This document shows, in pieces, positions 1 to 5,510 of a stretch of 5,723 nucleotides of DNA. Position numbers and translations under genes: made by a program. The DNA is taken from the NCBI GenBank assembly GCA_023459095.1, contig JAEWVQ010000130.1, positions 1 through 5,723 of the forward strand, in the 5' to 3' direction. The notes under the pieces were generated by a model. That model was not told the DNA's origin. It saw only the letters and a program-made list of their open reading frames with translations, and did not search any database. Source of the DNA: Pseudomonadota bacterium (lineage in GTDB: Bacteria; Pseudomonadota; Gammaproteobacteria; Burkholderiales; Rhodocyclaceae). Positions within the stretch are counted from its first letter, which is position 1, and every line of letters begins with the position of its first letter.

Positions 1-433
1 CCGGCTTGGCGGCCGGATGCATCTTCATCATGTTCTGCATCATGCCCATGTGCTCTTGCATCATCTTCATGTGCGCCTGCATGAGCTTGGGATCCATCAT
101 CATGCCGCCGGGTCCGGCCCCGGGTCCGGGACCACCACCCTTCATCATCGGACCTGCCCCCATCTGCCCCCCCATCATGGGGCAACCAGCGGGGGTGCCC
201 TGCGATGCCGCGTCCAGGGCTTCGATCTGCTCTTCCATCAGGGCCATCCGCCGTTCCGGGTTGGTCTCGGCACGGATCGACTTCATCCGCGCCTGAAGTG
301 CGGGGACACTCGCTGCGGGCGGCCAAGCCTGGACCGGATCAGTCGTCTGAGCAACGACCGGACTGCCATGCAGGGCTGCGGCCAGCGCGACGACGGGCAT
401 GAGCCCGGCAAGACGGTACAAACGCAGTTTCAT
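1..433 (-). CDS. Methionine-rich secreted protein, putative periplasmic metal-binding protein (C-terminus outside window)
   Basis: The frame is open from an ATG at 433-431 to the window edge, giving 144 residues without a stop, so the gene is partial. GGAGG at 444-440 lies 6 nt before the ATG and supports this start. Residues 1-28 look like a Sec signal peptide: basic MKLRLYR, a hydrophobic Leu/Ala/Val core, then a VVA-Q cleavage site near residue 28. Residues 45-76 are charged and probably helical. From residue 84 the protein is Gly/Pro-rich and then strongly Met-rich: 18 Met among residues 86-138, many in MM or MxxM spacing, with nearby His at 121, 128 and 139 and one Cys at 84. Such clusters can bind Cu(I) or Ag(I) through thioethers. 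It is divergent from a heavy-metal two-component system and shares its regulatory region, so a copper or silver binding or buffering role is likely. That role is inference, and I do not recognise a named family. Confidence 0.8.
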   Translation of the reverse strand, partial: MKLRLYRLAGLMPVVALAAALHGSPVVAQTTDPVQAWPPAASVPALQARMKSIRAETNPERRMALMEEQIEALDAASQGTPAGCPMMGGQMGAGPMMKGGGPGPGAGPGGMMMDPKLMQAHMKMMQEHMGMMQNMMKMHPAAKP

Positions 434-506
434 GATCAACCTCCCATCGGTTGCAGGGGCTCCGTGCTGATACGGAATGCCCTGGCACGCGCTGCATCTT
501 GCGCTT

Positions 507-527
507 TCAGGCCTGTCATCGGCCTGA
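507..527. repeat. Perfect inverted repeat, 7-bp arms
   Basis: TCAGGCC at 507-513 and GGCCTGA at 521-527 are exact reverse complements around a 7-base centre. It lies in the divergent intergenic region, 7 bp left of the ATTACA/TGTAAT palindrome. It could be a second protein site or a hairpin in the leader of the Met-rich gene. No function is assigned. Confidence 0.45.
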
Positions 528-534
528 CCTGGGC

Positions 535-550
535 ATTACATTTCTGTAAT
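535..550. promoter_or_regulatory. Candidate response-regulator operator (palindrome ATTACA-N4-TGTAAT)
   Basis: ATTACATTTCTGTAAT is a perfect inverted repeat with 6-bp arms and a 4-bp centre. It is AT-rich in otherwise GC-rich DNA and lies between two divergent genes, 101 bp from the Met-rich gene start and 70 bp from the regulator start. OmpR-family heavy-metal regulators such as CusR and CopR bind short inverted repeats between metal-resistance genes and their own operon, so this is the best candidate site for the adjacent regulator. A weak -10-like CAGAAT at 578-583 would put the plus-strand start near 590 and the box about 48 bp upstream, which suits an activator. The promoter itself is not certain. 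Confidence 0.6.
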
Positions 551-608
551 CCTGAGCCCCATCCAGCACCCGAGAGGCAGAATCGGTCACCCGCAGCAGG
601 CAACGTGT

Positions 609-613
609 AGGAG
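609..613 (+). promoter_or_regulatory. Ribosome binding site of the response regulator
   Basis: AGGAG lies 7 nt before the ATG at 621. This strong Shine-Dalgarno match fixes the start of the response regulator, whose N-terminus then begins with the expected first strand of a receiver domain (MKILIVEDE). Confidence 0.75.
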
Positions 614-620
614 CGAGACC

Positions 621-1301
621 ATGAAAATCCTGATCGTCGAAGACGAAGTGAAGACCGGTGACTACCTGCGCCAGGGGCTGAGCGAGGCCGGGTTCGTCGT
701 CGATCTTGCGCGCGACGGTCTCGACGGGCTGCACCTCGCACTCAATGGCGACTACGACCTCATCGTGCTGGACGTGATGCTGCCCGCACTGGACGGCTGG
801 GGCATCCTGCAGACACTGCGCCGCAGTGGGCATGAGACCCCTGTGCTGTTCCTGACCGCCCGTGACCAGATCGAGGATCGGGTCCGTGGCCTGGAGCTCG
901 GCGCCGACGATTACCTGGTCAAGCCCTTCGCATTCTCAGAACTCCTCGCGCGGGTGCGCACCCTGCTGCGCCGGGGACGGAGCCACGAACCGGAGATTCT
1001 GCGCTCGGCGAACCTGGAGCTGGACCTGCTGCGCCGCCGCGTGACCCGATGCGGACAGCGCATCGACCTGACCGCCAAGGAGTTCGCCCTGCTCGAATTG
1101 CTGCTGCGCCGCAAGGGTGAAGTGCTGCCACGCTCGCTGATCGCCTCCCAGGTGTGGGACATGAACTTCGACAGCGACACCAACGTGATCGAAGTGGCCG
1201 TGCGCAGGTTGCGGGTAAAGGTGGACGACGCCTTTGAACCCAAGCTGATCCGCACCGTGCGGGGCATGGGTTACGTGCTCGAGGCGATGGAGCCGGGCTG
1301 A
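621..1301 (+). CDS. Heavy-metal two-component response regulator, OmpR/PhoB family (CusR/CopR/IrlR type)
   Basis: This 226-residue cytoplasmic transcription factor has the usual length of the family. The receiver domain (about 1-118) shows the acidic pair E7/D8, the phospho-acceptor D51 in LIVLDVMLP, T79 in LFLTARD and K101 in LVKPF. The C-terminal winged-helix DNA-binding domain (about 126-222) has the typical LTAKEFALLELLLRRKGEVL start, the SDTNVIEVAVRRLRVKVD recognition region and the final RTVRGMGYVLE hairpin. All key residues are intact. The sequence resembles the copper/silver/zinc regulator group (CusR, CopR, SilR, CzcR), but I cannot say which metal it answers to. The kinase gene follows after 2 bp, so the two are co-transcribed. 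The regulator probably binds the palindrome at 535-550 and controls both the Met-rich gene and its own operon; this is inference from position. Confidence 0.95.
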   Translation: MKILIVEDEVKTGDYLRQGLSEAGFVVDLARDGLDGLHLALNGDYDLIVLDVMLPALDGWGILQTLRRSGHETPVLFLTARDQIEDRVRGLELGADDYLVKPFAFSELLARVRTLLRRGRSHEPEILRSANLELDLLRRRVTRCGQRIDLTAKEFALLELLLRRKGEVLPRSLIASQVWDMNFDSDTNVIEVAVRRLRVKVDDAFEPKLIRTVRGMGYVLEAMEPG

Positions 1302-1303
1302 CG

Positions 1304-2707
1304 ATGGTTCGCATCCATTCGCTCACAGCGCGCCTGGCGACGCTGTTCGCCGCCCTCACTGCCAGCCTGCTGGTGCTGGTGGCGTTCTTCTTCGGCCGTA
1401 TGCTGGACGCGCATTTCCAGGAGCTGGACATGCACGAGCTGCAGGGCAAGGTCACGCTCATCCGCAACGCGCTGCAAGCCGATGCCGCGAATGGGGCGCA
1501 CACGGAACGCTTCCAGGCGCTCGAACGCTCCTTCGTCGGCCATGAGCGCGTGGGTGTCCTGCTTCGCGACCTCGAAGGGCGCGTCCTCTACGTCATCCAT
1601 CCCGAGCACTTCACCGCAGCCCAGCGGGCGGGACAACGCCTTGCCGAAGACGTGCCGCACTGGACGGTCGAACAGCGCCCTCATCGCGGGATCGAGGTCA
1701 GCATCGCGCTGCCGGGCACCGGGCCGCCGACGCAGACGATCGAGGCGCTGGTCGCCCTCGATCTGTCGCATCACGTCCATTTCCTCGCGGCGGTGCGCCA
1801 TGCGACCTGGGCGGGCGTCGTCGCCGCGGCATTGGCGGCGGCGCTGTTCGGCTGGTTTGCCGCGCACCGCGGCCTGGCCCCCCTGCGCCGGGTCACCGAA
1901 ACCGCCCGCAGGCTGTCGGCACGGCAACTGGACGAACGCCTCGCCATCGATGACGCACCGCTGGAGGTGCGCGACCACGTCGACGCCTTCAATGGCATGC
2001 TCGCCCGGCTCGAAGCGGCTTTCCAGCGGCTCGGCGATTATTCGGCGGACATCGCCCACGAACTGCGCACACCGATCTCCAACCTGATGACCCAGACCCA
2101 GGTTGCGCTGTCGCGGCCCCGCACGATCGACGACTATCAGGACATCCTGGCGTCGAATCTCGAGGAGTACGAGCGCATCGCGCGCATGGTCAGCGACATG
2201 CTGTTTCTCGCCAAGGCCGAGGAGCACGCGCTCGCGCAGGCCAGCGAGTCGGTCGACCTGGCCCTGGAGGCGGATGTGCTGATCGATTTCTACGAGGCCC
2301 TGGCCGACGAGCGCCAGGTCCGCATCCTGCTCCAGGGCCAGGCGAAGGTTCGAGGTGATCGCCTGATGCTGCGGCGCGCCTTGTCGAACCTGATCTCGAA
2401 CGCGCTGCGCCACACCCCCGACGGCGGGCAGATCACGATCAGGATCGAAGCGGACGCCGACGCCATCCGTGTCGCCGTGTGCAATGTCGGTGCCCCCATT
2501 CCCGCTGACCAGATCGAGCGGATCTTCGAACGCTTCCATCGTGGCAGCACCCAGCGCGAGTCTCGTGGCGAAGGCGCCGGGCTCGGGCTGGCAATCACGC
2601 GCTCGATCGCCCGGGCCCACGGCGGCGAGATCGACGCGCGGTCCGCGGAAGGGCTGACCTGCTTCACGATCACCTTGCCGCAGCACCGAGCGCCGTCGAT
2701 TTCCTGA
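1304..2707 (+). CDS. Heavy-metal sensor histidine kinase (CusS/CopS type)
   Basis: This 467-residue inner-membrane kinase should phosphorylate the regulator encoded just upstream. TM1 is about residues 12-30 and TM2 about 165-187, enclosing a periplasmic sensor domain of about 135 residues. The sensor ends in LDLSHHVHFL (His 156, 157, 159), a pre-TM2 pattern typical of metal sensor kinases. A HAMP domain follows (about 188-240), then the dimerisation domain with phospho-acceptor H252 in DIAHELRTP. The ATPase domain has the N box with N362/N366, a VCNVGAPIP G1 region (392-400) in which Asn replaces the textbook Asp as is common in this subfamily, the F box near F408/F411, and the G2 motif GEGAGLGLA (422-430). 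It looks fully functional. The ATG is 2 bp after the regulator stop, and a GGAG 11 nt upstream lies inside the regulator gene, so translation is probably coupled. Copper or silver is the most likely ligand, not proven. Confidence 0.94.
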   Translation: MVRIHSLTARLATLFAALTASLLVLVAFFFGRMLDAHFQELDMHELQGKVTLIRNALQADAANGAHTERFQALERSFVGHERVGVLLRDLEGRVLYVIHPEHFTAAQRAGQRLAEDVPHWTVEQRPHRGIEVSIALPGTGPPTQTIEALVALDLSHHVHFLAAVRHATWAGVVAAALAAALFGWFAAHRGLAPLRRVTETARRLSARQLDERLAIDDAPLEVRDHVDAFNGMLARLEAAFQRLGDYSADIAHELRTPISNLMTQTQVALSRPRTIDDYQDILASNLEEYERIARMVSDMLFLAKAEEHALAQASESVDLALEADVLIDFYEALADERQVRILLQGQAKVRGDRLMLRRALSNLISNALRHTPDGGQITIRIEADADAIRVAVCNVGAPIPADQIERIFERFHRGSTQRESRGEGAGLGLAITRSIARAHGGEIDARSAEGLTCFTITLPQHRAPSIS

Positions 2708-2974
2708 CCCGCGGAGGCGGCTGACGTGCGGGCTTGCCGGCGCAACGGCGATCGAGCCGCCGCCCCGACGCTGCCGTTCGATTCTCGACGCGGGCGCCGG
2801 CGGGTGAGCGCCGCAGGGCCACCACGGCAAACACCTCACGCGCGCCGTTAGCGCACCGCCCGGGACATGACCGGCATCCTACCTTCGCGACCTCAGCCTC
2901 CCTTGCGCCGCCATTCACCGAGCGCCCTCCGGCTCGAAGTCGGCCGCAACTCCCGTGTCTGACGGCAACCCGCG

Positions 2975-3006
2975 AAAAAAGCCGCCAATCCTCACGGACT
3001 GGCGGC
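2975..3006 (-). terminator. Rho-independent terminator of the minus-strand operon
   Basis: Read on the minus strand, GCCGCCA (3006-3000), one A-C mismatch, three more pairs, a 4-base loop and the return arm TGGCGGC (2987-2981) are followed at once by six T (2980-2975). This is a classic intrinsic terminator. On the plus strand the tail is AAAAGGG, so it should not end transcripts coming from the sensor kinase. It lies about 105 nt beyond the stop codon of the DUF35-MaoC gene. Confidence 0.85.
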
Positions 3007-3042
3007 AAAAGGGACGAAACCATGCAGGGTACAACCTAGAGG

Positions 3043-3078
3043 TACAGCAGGCACAACAACTACAGCAGCTACAACCAC
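3043..3078. repeat. Two 18-bp imperfect tandem repeats
   Basis: Units at 3043-3060 (TACAGCAGGCACAACAAC) and 3061-3078 (TACAGCAGCTACAACCAC) match at 15 of 18 positions. The plus strand is nearly free of T, so the operon's 3' untranslated RNA (minus strand) is G/U-rich here and probably unstructured. Both sit between the hairpin at 3083-3105 and the terminator. Confidence 0.6.
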
Positions 3079-3082
3079 CACA

Positions 3083-3105
3083 GCCCGCCCCGCGCGGGGG
3101 CGGGC
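3083..3105 (-). other. GC hairpin directly after the DUF35-MaoC stop codon
   Basis: GCCCGCCCC (3083-3091) and GGGGCGGGC (3097-3105) form a perfect 9-bp all-GC stem with a 5-base loop, starting 4 nt after the TGA at 3112-3110. No T-tract follows on either strand. It may act as a 3' stability element protecting the mRNA from exonucleases, or as the 5' part of a 3'UTR-derived RNA. Confidence 0.6.
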
Positions 3106-3109
3106 GGCA

Positions 3110-4063
3110 TCACATGTAGAGGATCACCAGGTCGTTGATCACGGACGGGCGCTCGCTGCCGACCACGTGGGTGACGATTTCCATGGTCATCTGCATGCCC
3201 TTGGGCAGCTTCTCCACCGCCTTCACCCGCGAGCGCGCATGGATGCGGGCCCCCGCCGGGACCGGCGCCGGGAAGCGCAGGCGGTCGGAGCCGTAGTTGA
3301 CCATGTTGTTGAAGCCGACGACCTCGAAGTCGAGCGCCACGCGCAGTTTCGACTGCAGCACCTGGACGAGCGCGCCGTGGGCGATGGTGCCGCCGAAGGG
3401 GCTTTGCTTGCGGGCGCGCTCGGGGTCGGTGTGGATCCAGTAGTCGTCGCCGGAGAGCTTGGCGAACTCGTCGATGAGCGCCTGATCGACGACGATCTGG
3501 TTGCTCCACGGCGTGTAGGCCTCGCTCACCAGCGCCTTCATCGCCGCCTCGTCGTCGAAGCGCACCTGGCGTTTGGGGGTTTCGGGCTCGGCGCTGGCGG
3601 CGGCAGCGGCGGCGAGCGCGGCCGGCGAGCTGTCGATGCGCGCGGGGAAATCCTTGCCGGCTGCGGTGAAGCGCAGCAGCGCGGTGCCGTCGGCCTTCAC
3701 CGTGTCGATCACCGGCTTCACACGCATGCCGACGGCGATCTCGCCCTCGTCGACGCCGATCAGCGTGGTGTTGATGCGCACGCCTTCGTCGAGCTCGACC
3801 ACCGCCATTTTCTGCGGCATTTCGTCGGCGAAGTCGGCCAGGGTCGGCACCCGGGTCAGGGTGTAGGTGTACAGCGTGCCGGTGCCCTCGACCTCCTTCC
3901 ATTCGAGATCCTGCGACCAGCACTTGTCGCAATGGCGGCGCGGGAAGAACACCCAGTGGCCGCAGGCCTTGCACTGCGGGATGGTGATGCGGCCCGCCTT
4001 GAGGCCGTTCCAGAACGGTGCCGAAATCTCGGTCGGCGCCGGCAGCGGTTTGTTGCTCGACAT
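3110..4063 (-). CDS. Zn-ribbon/OB-fold (DUF35) and MaoC-like hydratase fusion protein
   Basis: This 317-residue cytoplasmic protein joins two domains. The N-terminal DUF35 part (about 10-140) has a rubredoxin-like zinc ribbon with C31, C34, C45 and C48, followed by an OB-fold (GTGTLYTYTLTRVPT and following strands). An Ala-rich linker (147-163) leads to a MaoC hot-dog domain (about 166-317) with the hydratase signature SGDDYWIHTDPERA. Its D206-x4-H211 dyad matches R-specific enoyl-CoA hydratases, and SPFGGTIAHG follows as in NodN-like MaoC proteins. DUF35 proteins are obligate partners of thiolase-like enzymes and are thought to help position acyl-CoA. The thiolase-like gene just upstream is the obvious partner. 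An ATG at 4072 overlaps the upstream TGA as ATGA, but a GGGAG (4078-4074) is only 1 nt from it and 10 nt from the ATG at 4063, so I prefer 4063; the other start adds three residues. The likely reaction is hydration of an enoyl-CoA whose product goes to the partner. The substrate is unknown. Confidence 0.92.
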   Translation of the reverse strand: MSSNKPLPAPTEISAPFWNGLKAGRITIPQCKACGHWVFFPRRHCDKCWSQDLEWKEVEGTGTLYTYTLTRVPTLADFADEMPQKMAVVELDEGVRINTTLIGVDEGEIAVGMRVKPVIDTVKADGTALLRFTAAGKDFPARIDSSPAALAAAAAASAEPETPKRQVRFDDEAAMKALVSEAYTPWSNQIVVDQALIDEFAKLSGDDYWIHTDPERARKQSPFGGTIAHGALVQVLQSKLRVALDFEVVGFNNMVNYGSDRLRFPAPVPAGARIHARSRVKAVEKLPKGMQMTMEIVTHVVGSERPSVINDLVILYM

Positions 4064-4068
4064 GCTCG

Positions 4069-5280
4069 TCATGCTCCCTGAAGGATCAGTGCGCCCTGCT
4101 CGCTCATCACGCCGCCGGTGCCGGACACGAACACCGTGTCGCAGCGCTTGAGCTGGCGGTCGCCTGCGCGCCCGGCAATCTGATGGAAGGCCTCGATGAC
4201 CTGCGACATGCCGCCCGCGGTGCCGCTCTGGCCGAAGCTGAGCTGGCCGCCGTGGGTGTTCATCGGAAAGTCGCCGCGCCAGGTGAGGTCGTGCTCGCGC
4301 ACCCAGCGCATGCCCTCGCCCTTGGGCGCGAAGCCGGCGTCCTCGAGGGTGAGCAGCACGGTGATGGTGTAGCAGTCGTAAATCTGCGCGGCGTCGATGT
4401 CGCCGCGTCCGACCCCGGCCATCGCGAACGCGCGCTCGGCGGCGCGGCGGATCGGGGTGTCGGTCATCTCGGCGGCGTAGCTCGGCGACTTGAACGACAG
4501 GTGCTCGCCGAAGCCGGTGATGCAGGCGCCGCGGTGCTTCGCGCGCGCCGCGACTTCCTTCGAGGCCACGATCACCGCCGCACCGCCGGCCACCGGCATC
4601 ACGATCTCGAGCACGCGCAGCGGCTCGGCGACCATCTTGCTGGCGAGCACTTCGTCGATGGTGAGCGGCTTGCCGAAGAAGCTTGCCTCCGGATTGGCGA
4701 GCGCGTTGGTGCGCTGGTCGACGGCGATCTTCGCCATCGCCACCGGGTCGTAGCCGTACTTGGCGGCGTAGCGCTGGGCGATCATCGCGTAGCCGGTGTT
4801 CTGCCCCATGTGGCCGTAGGGCAGGTCGAACTCGGCCTCGGGCGCGCCGAAAGCCGTGCTGTGACCGCCGAAGCGCATCGCGCGCGCCATCCAGCTCGGG
4901 TCCTCGTCGGGGCCGAAGGGCGCCATGCGCGCCGGAATCACGCACAGCACCGCCTGGCACAGCCCCATCTCGACGGCCATCGCCGCACGCCACACCGCGG
5001 CCACCGAGGAGCAGCCGCCGAGATCGACGACCTCGGCGAAGTTGAGCGACAACCCCAGATACTCCGCGGCCATCGCCGGCACGAACACCTGCGCCTCGTG
5101 GAACTGCGGACCATGGATGACCAGGCCGTCGATGTCGGCGGCCTTGAGGCCGGCATCGGCGAGCGCGCGCCCGGCGAGGTCGGCGACCTGCTCCAGATGA
5201 AACATCCGCGGCGCGGTCGCGTACTTCTCCGGCCGGTACTGCGCGGCGCCGACGATTGCTGCGTTTCCTTTCAGACCCAT
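4069..5280 (-). CDS. Thiolase-like acyl-CoA lyase/aldolase of the SCP-x/Ltp2 lipid-transfer type
   Basis: This 403-residue cytoplasmic enzyme has the usual length of the SCP-x thiolase family. The N-terminal thiolase half opens with NAAIVGAAQY and carries the nucleophilic Cys C90 in DLGGCSSVAAV. The C-terminal half shows IYDCYTITVLLTLED (300-314), NTHGGQLSFGQSGTAGG (341-357) and the end VSGTGGVMSEQGALIL (385-400). In degradative thiolases the last two blocks carry the GHP histidine and a second catalytic Cys. Here Gln-Ser stands where His-Pro is expected (G350-Q351-S352), and SGTGG replaces the CxG motif. That pattern fits the non-decarboxylating thiolase/Ltp group, some members of which (Ltp2 with ChsH2) act as retro-aldolases. 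The start has GAGG 9 nt upstream (5293-5290) and puts the first strand where expected. It overlaps or nearly abuts the DUF35-MaoC gene downstream, and the two products probably form one complex. Ordinary thiolysis remains possible. Confidence 0.9.
   Translation of the reverse strand: MGLKGNAAIVGAAQYRPEKYATAPRMFHLEQVADLAGRALADAGLKAADIDGLVIHGPQFHEAQVFVPAMAAEYLGLSLNFAEVVDLGGCSSVAAVWRAAMAVEMGLCQAVLCVIPARMAPFGPDEDPSWMARAMRFGGHSTAFGAPEAEFDLPYGHMGQNTGYAMIAQRYAAKYGYDPVAMAKIAVDQRTNALANPEASFFGKPLTIDEVLASKMVAEPLRVLEIVMPVAGGAAVIVASKEVAARAKHRGACITGFGEHLSFKSPSYAAEMTDTPIRRAAERAFAMAGVGRGDIDAAQIYDCYTITVLLTLEDAGFAPKGEGMRWVREHDLTWRGDFPMNTHGGQLSFGQSGTAGGMSQVIEAFHQIAGRAGDRQLKRCDTVFVSGTGGVMSEQGALILQGA
4074..4079 (-). 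promoter_or_regulatory. Ribosome binding site deciding the DUF35-MaoC start
   Basis: AGGGAG (minus strand 4079-4074) lies inside the last codons of the thiolase-like gene. It is 1 nt before the overlapping ATG at 4072 and 10 nt before the ATG at 4063. Normal Shine-Dalgarno spacing favours 4063, while the ATGA overlap would allow re-initiation at 4072. Confidence 0.5.
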
Positions 5281-5294
5281 GCTCCCCTACCTCA

Positions 5295-5321
5295 CTGATC
5301 GCTCTGATCCGGCTGATTCGG
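5295..5321. repeat. Three 9-bp tandem repeats (CTGATYSSK-like)
   Basis: CTGATCGCT, CTGATCCGG and CTGATTCGG follow each other without gaps. They share CTGAT, with partial matches after it. The array ends 14 bp upstream of the thiolase-like start codon (5280), so it lies in that gene's leader or promoter-proximal region. The 9-bp step is close to one helical turn, which could suit cooperative protein binding; it could also be chance duplication. Confidence 0.45.
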
Positions 5322-5470
5322 GCCGTGGCGGCCCCGCACTGGCTGCAACGGTGCCACAGCGGCGGCGCCGCGCAATCGTTCAAATCGACTAGGCGCCCTG
5401 CAAACAGACGATTCGCCGGCGGCGGGCGGCGGCAACAATCGGCGGCCTCGCATTGCATTTCGCACACCGA

Positions 5471-5497
5471 CCCCACCCCCGACCCCAACCCCACCCC
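5471..5497 (-). other. G-quadruplex motif (five G-runs) upstream of the PQQ dehydrogenase
   Basis: On the plus strand the C-runs are 5471-5474, 5476-5480, 5483-5486, 5489-5492 and 5494-5497. The minus strand therefore has five runs of four or five G with loops of only 1 or 2 bases (T, TT, TC, T). This comfortably meets the usual four-tetrad quadruplex rule. It ends 8 bp before the Shine-Dalgarno site of the PQQ dehydrogenase. The G-rich strand is the template strand for that gene, and the mRNA leader would be C/A-rich. Confidence 0.7.
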
Positions 5498-5505
5498 ACG
5501 CTCAC

Positions 5506-5510
5506 GGAGA
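5506..5510 (+). promoter_or_regulatory. Ribosome binding site fixing a TTG start
   Basis: GGAGA lies 6 nt before TTG at 5517-5519. No ATG occurs in this frame near the signal peptide, so the site supports TTG as the real start of the PQQ dehydrogenase. Confidence 0.7.

Larger units (their letters stand above)
2708..3109. other. Intergenic region between convergent genes, no convincing gene
   Basis: About 400 bp separate the ends of the sensor kinase (plus) and the DUF35-MaoC gene (minus). The left 250 bp hold GC-rich open frames on both strands, but these have no Shine-Dalgarno site, are Arg/Pro/Ala-rich and resemble no family. A weak inverted repeat GGCGGCT (2716-2722) / AGCCGCC (2755-2761) follows the kinase stop. 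It has a 32-base loop and no T-tract, so I do not call it a terminator. The right part is the 3' end of the minus-strand operon: hairpin, low-complexity repeat and terminator, each listed separately. Confidence 0.6.

Noticed and set aside
105..135. Repeated GGGTCCGG units as a separate repeat or quadruplex element
   Set aside because: They are explained by codons for the Gly/Pro-rich spacer of the Met-rich protein, and only three short G-runs are present.
392..400. Loss of the G1-box Asp in the sensor kinase as a sign of a dead kinase
   Set aside because: A VxNxGxPIP version of this box is common in CusS-type kinases, and H252, the N box and the G2 box are intact. Positions given are residue numbers in that protein.
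1271..2839. 522-codon minus-strand open frame antisense to the sensor kinase
   Set aside because: It is a GC-driven shadow of the kinase, whose motifs are all intact on the plus strand.
3083..3105. GC hairpin as a selenocysteine insertion element for the TGA at 3112-3110
   Set aside because: Position is suggestive, but the all-GC stem has a CGCGC loop and no bulged U or GU loop typical of bacterial SECIS, and the protein is complete and family-like at the TGA.
2955..3119. Plus-strand GTG-initiated frame of 54 codons ending in a Gln/Pro-rich stretch
   Set aside because: There is no Shine-Dalgarno site, it runs across the opposite-strand terminator and hairpin, and its Gln-rich part comes from the low-complexity repeat.
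4018..5298. 426-codon plus-strand open frame antisense to the thiolase-like gene
   Set aside because: It mirrors a clear conserved gene, has an Ala/Arg/His/Gly-rich product with no recognisable domain, and no Shine-Dalgarno site.
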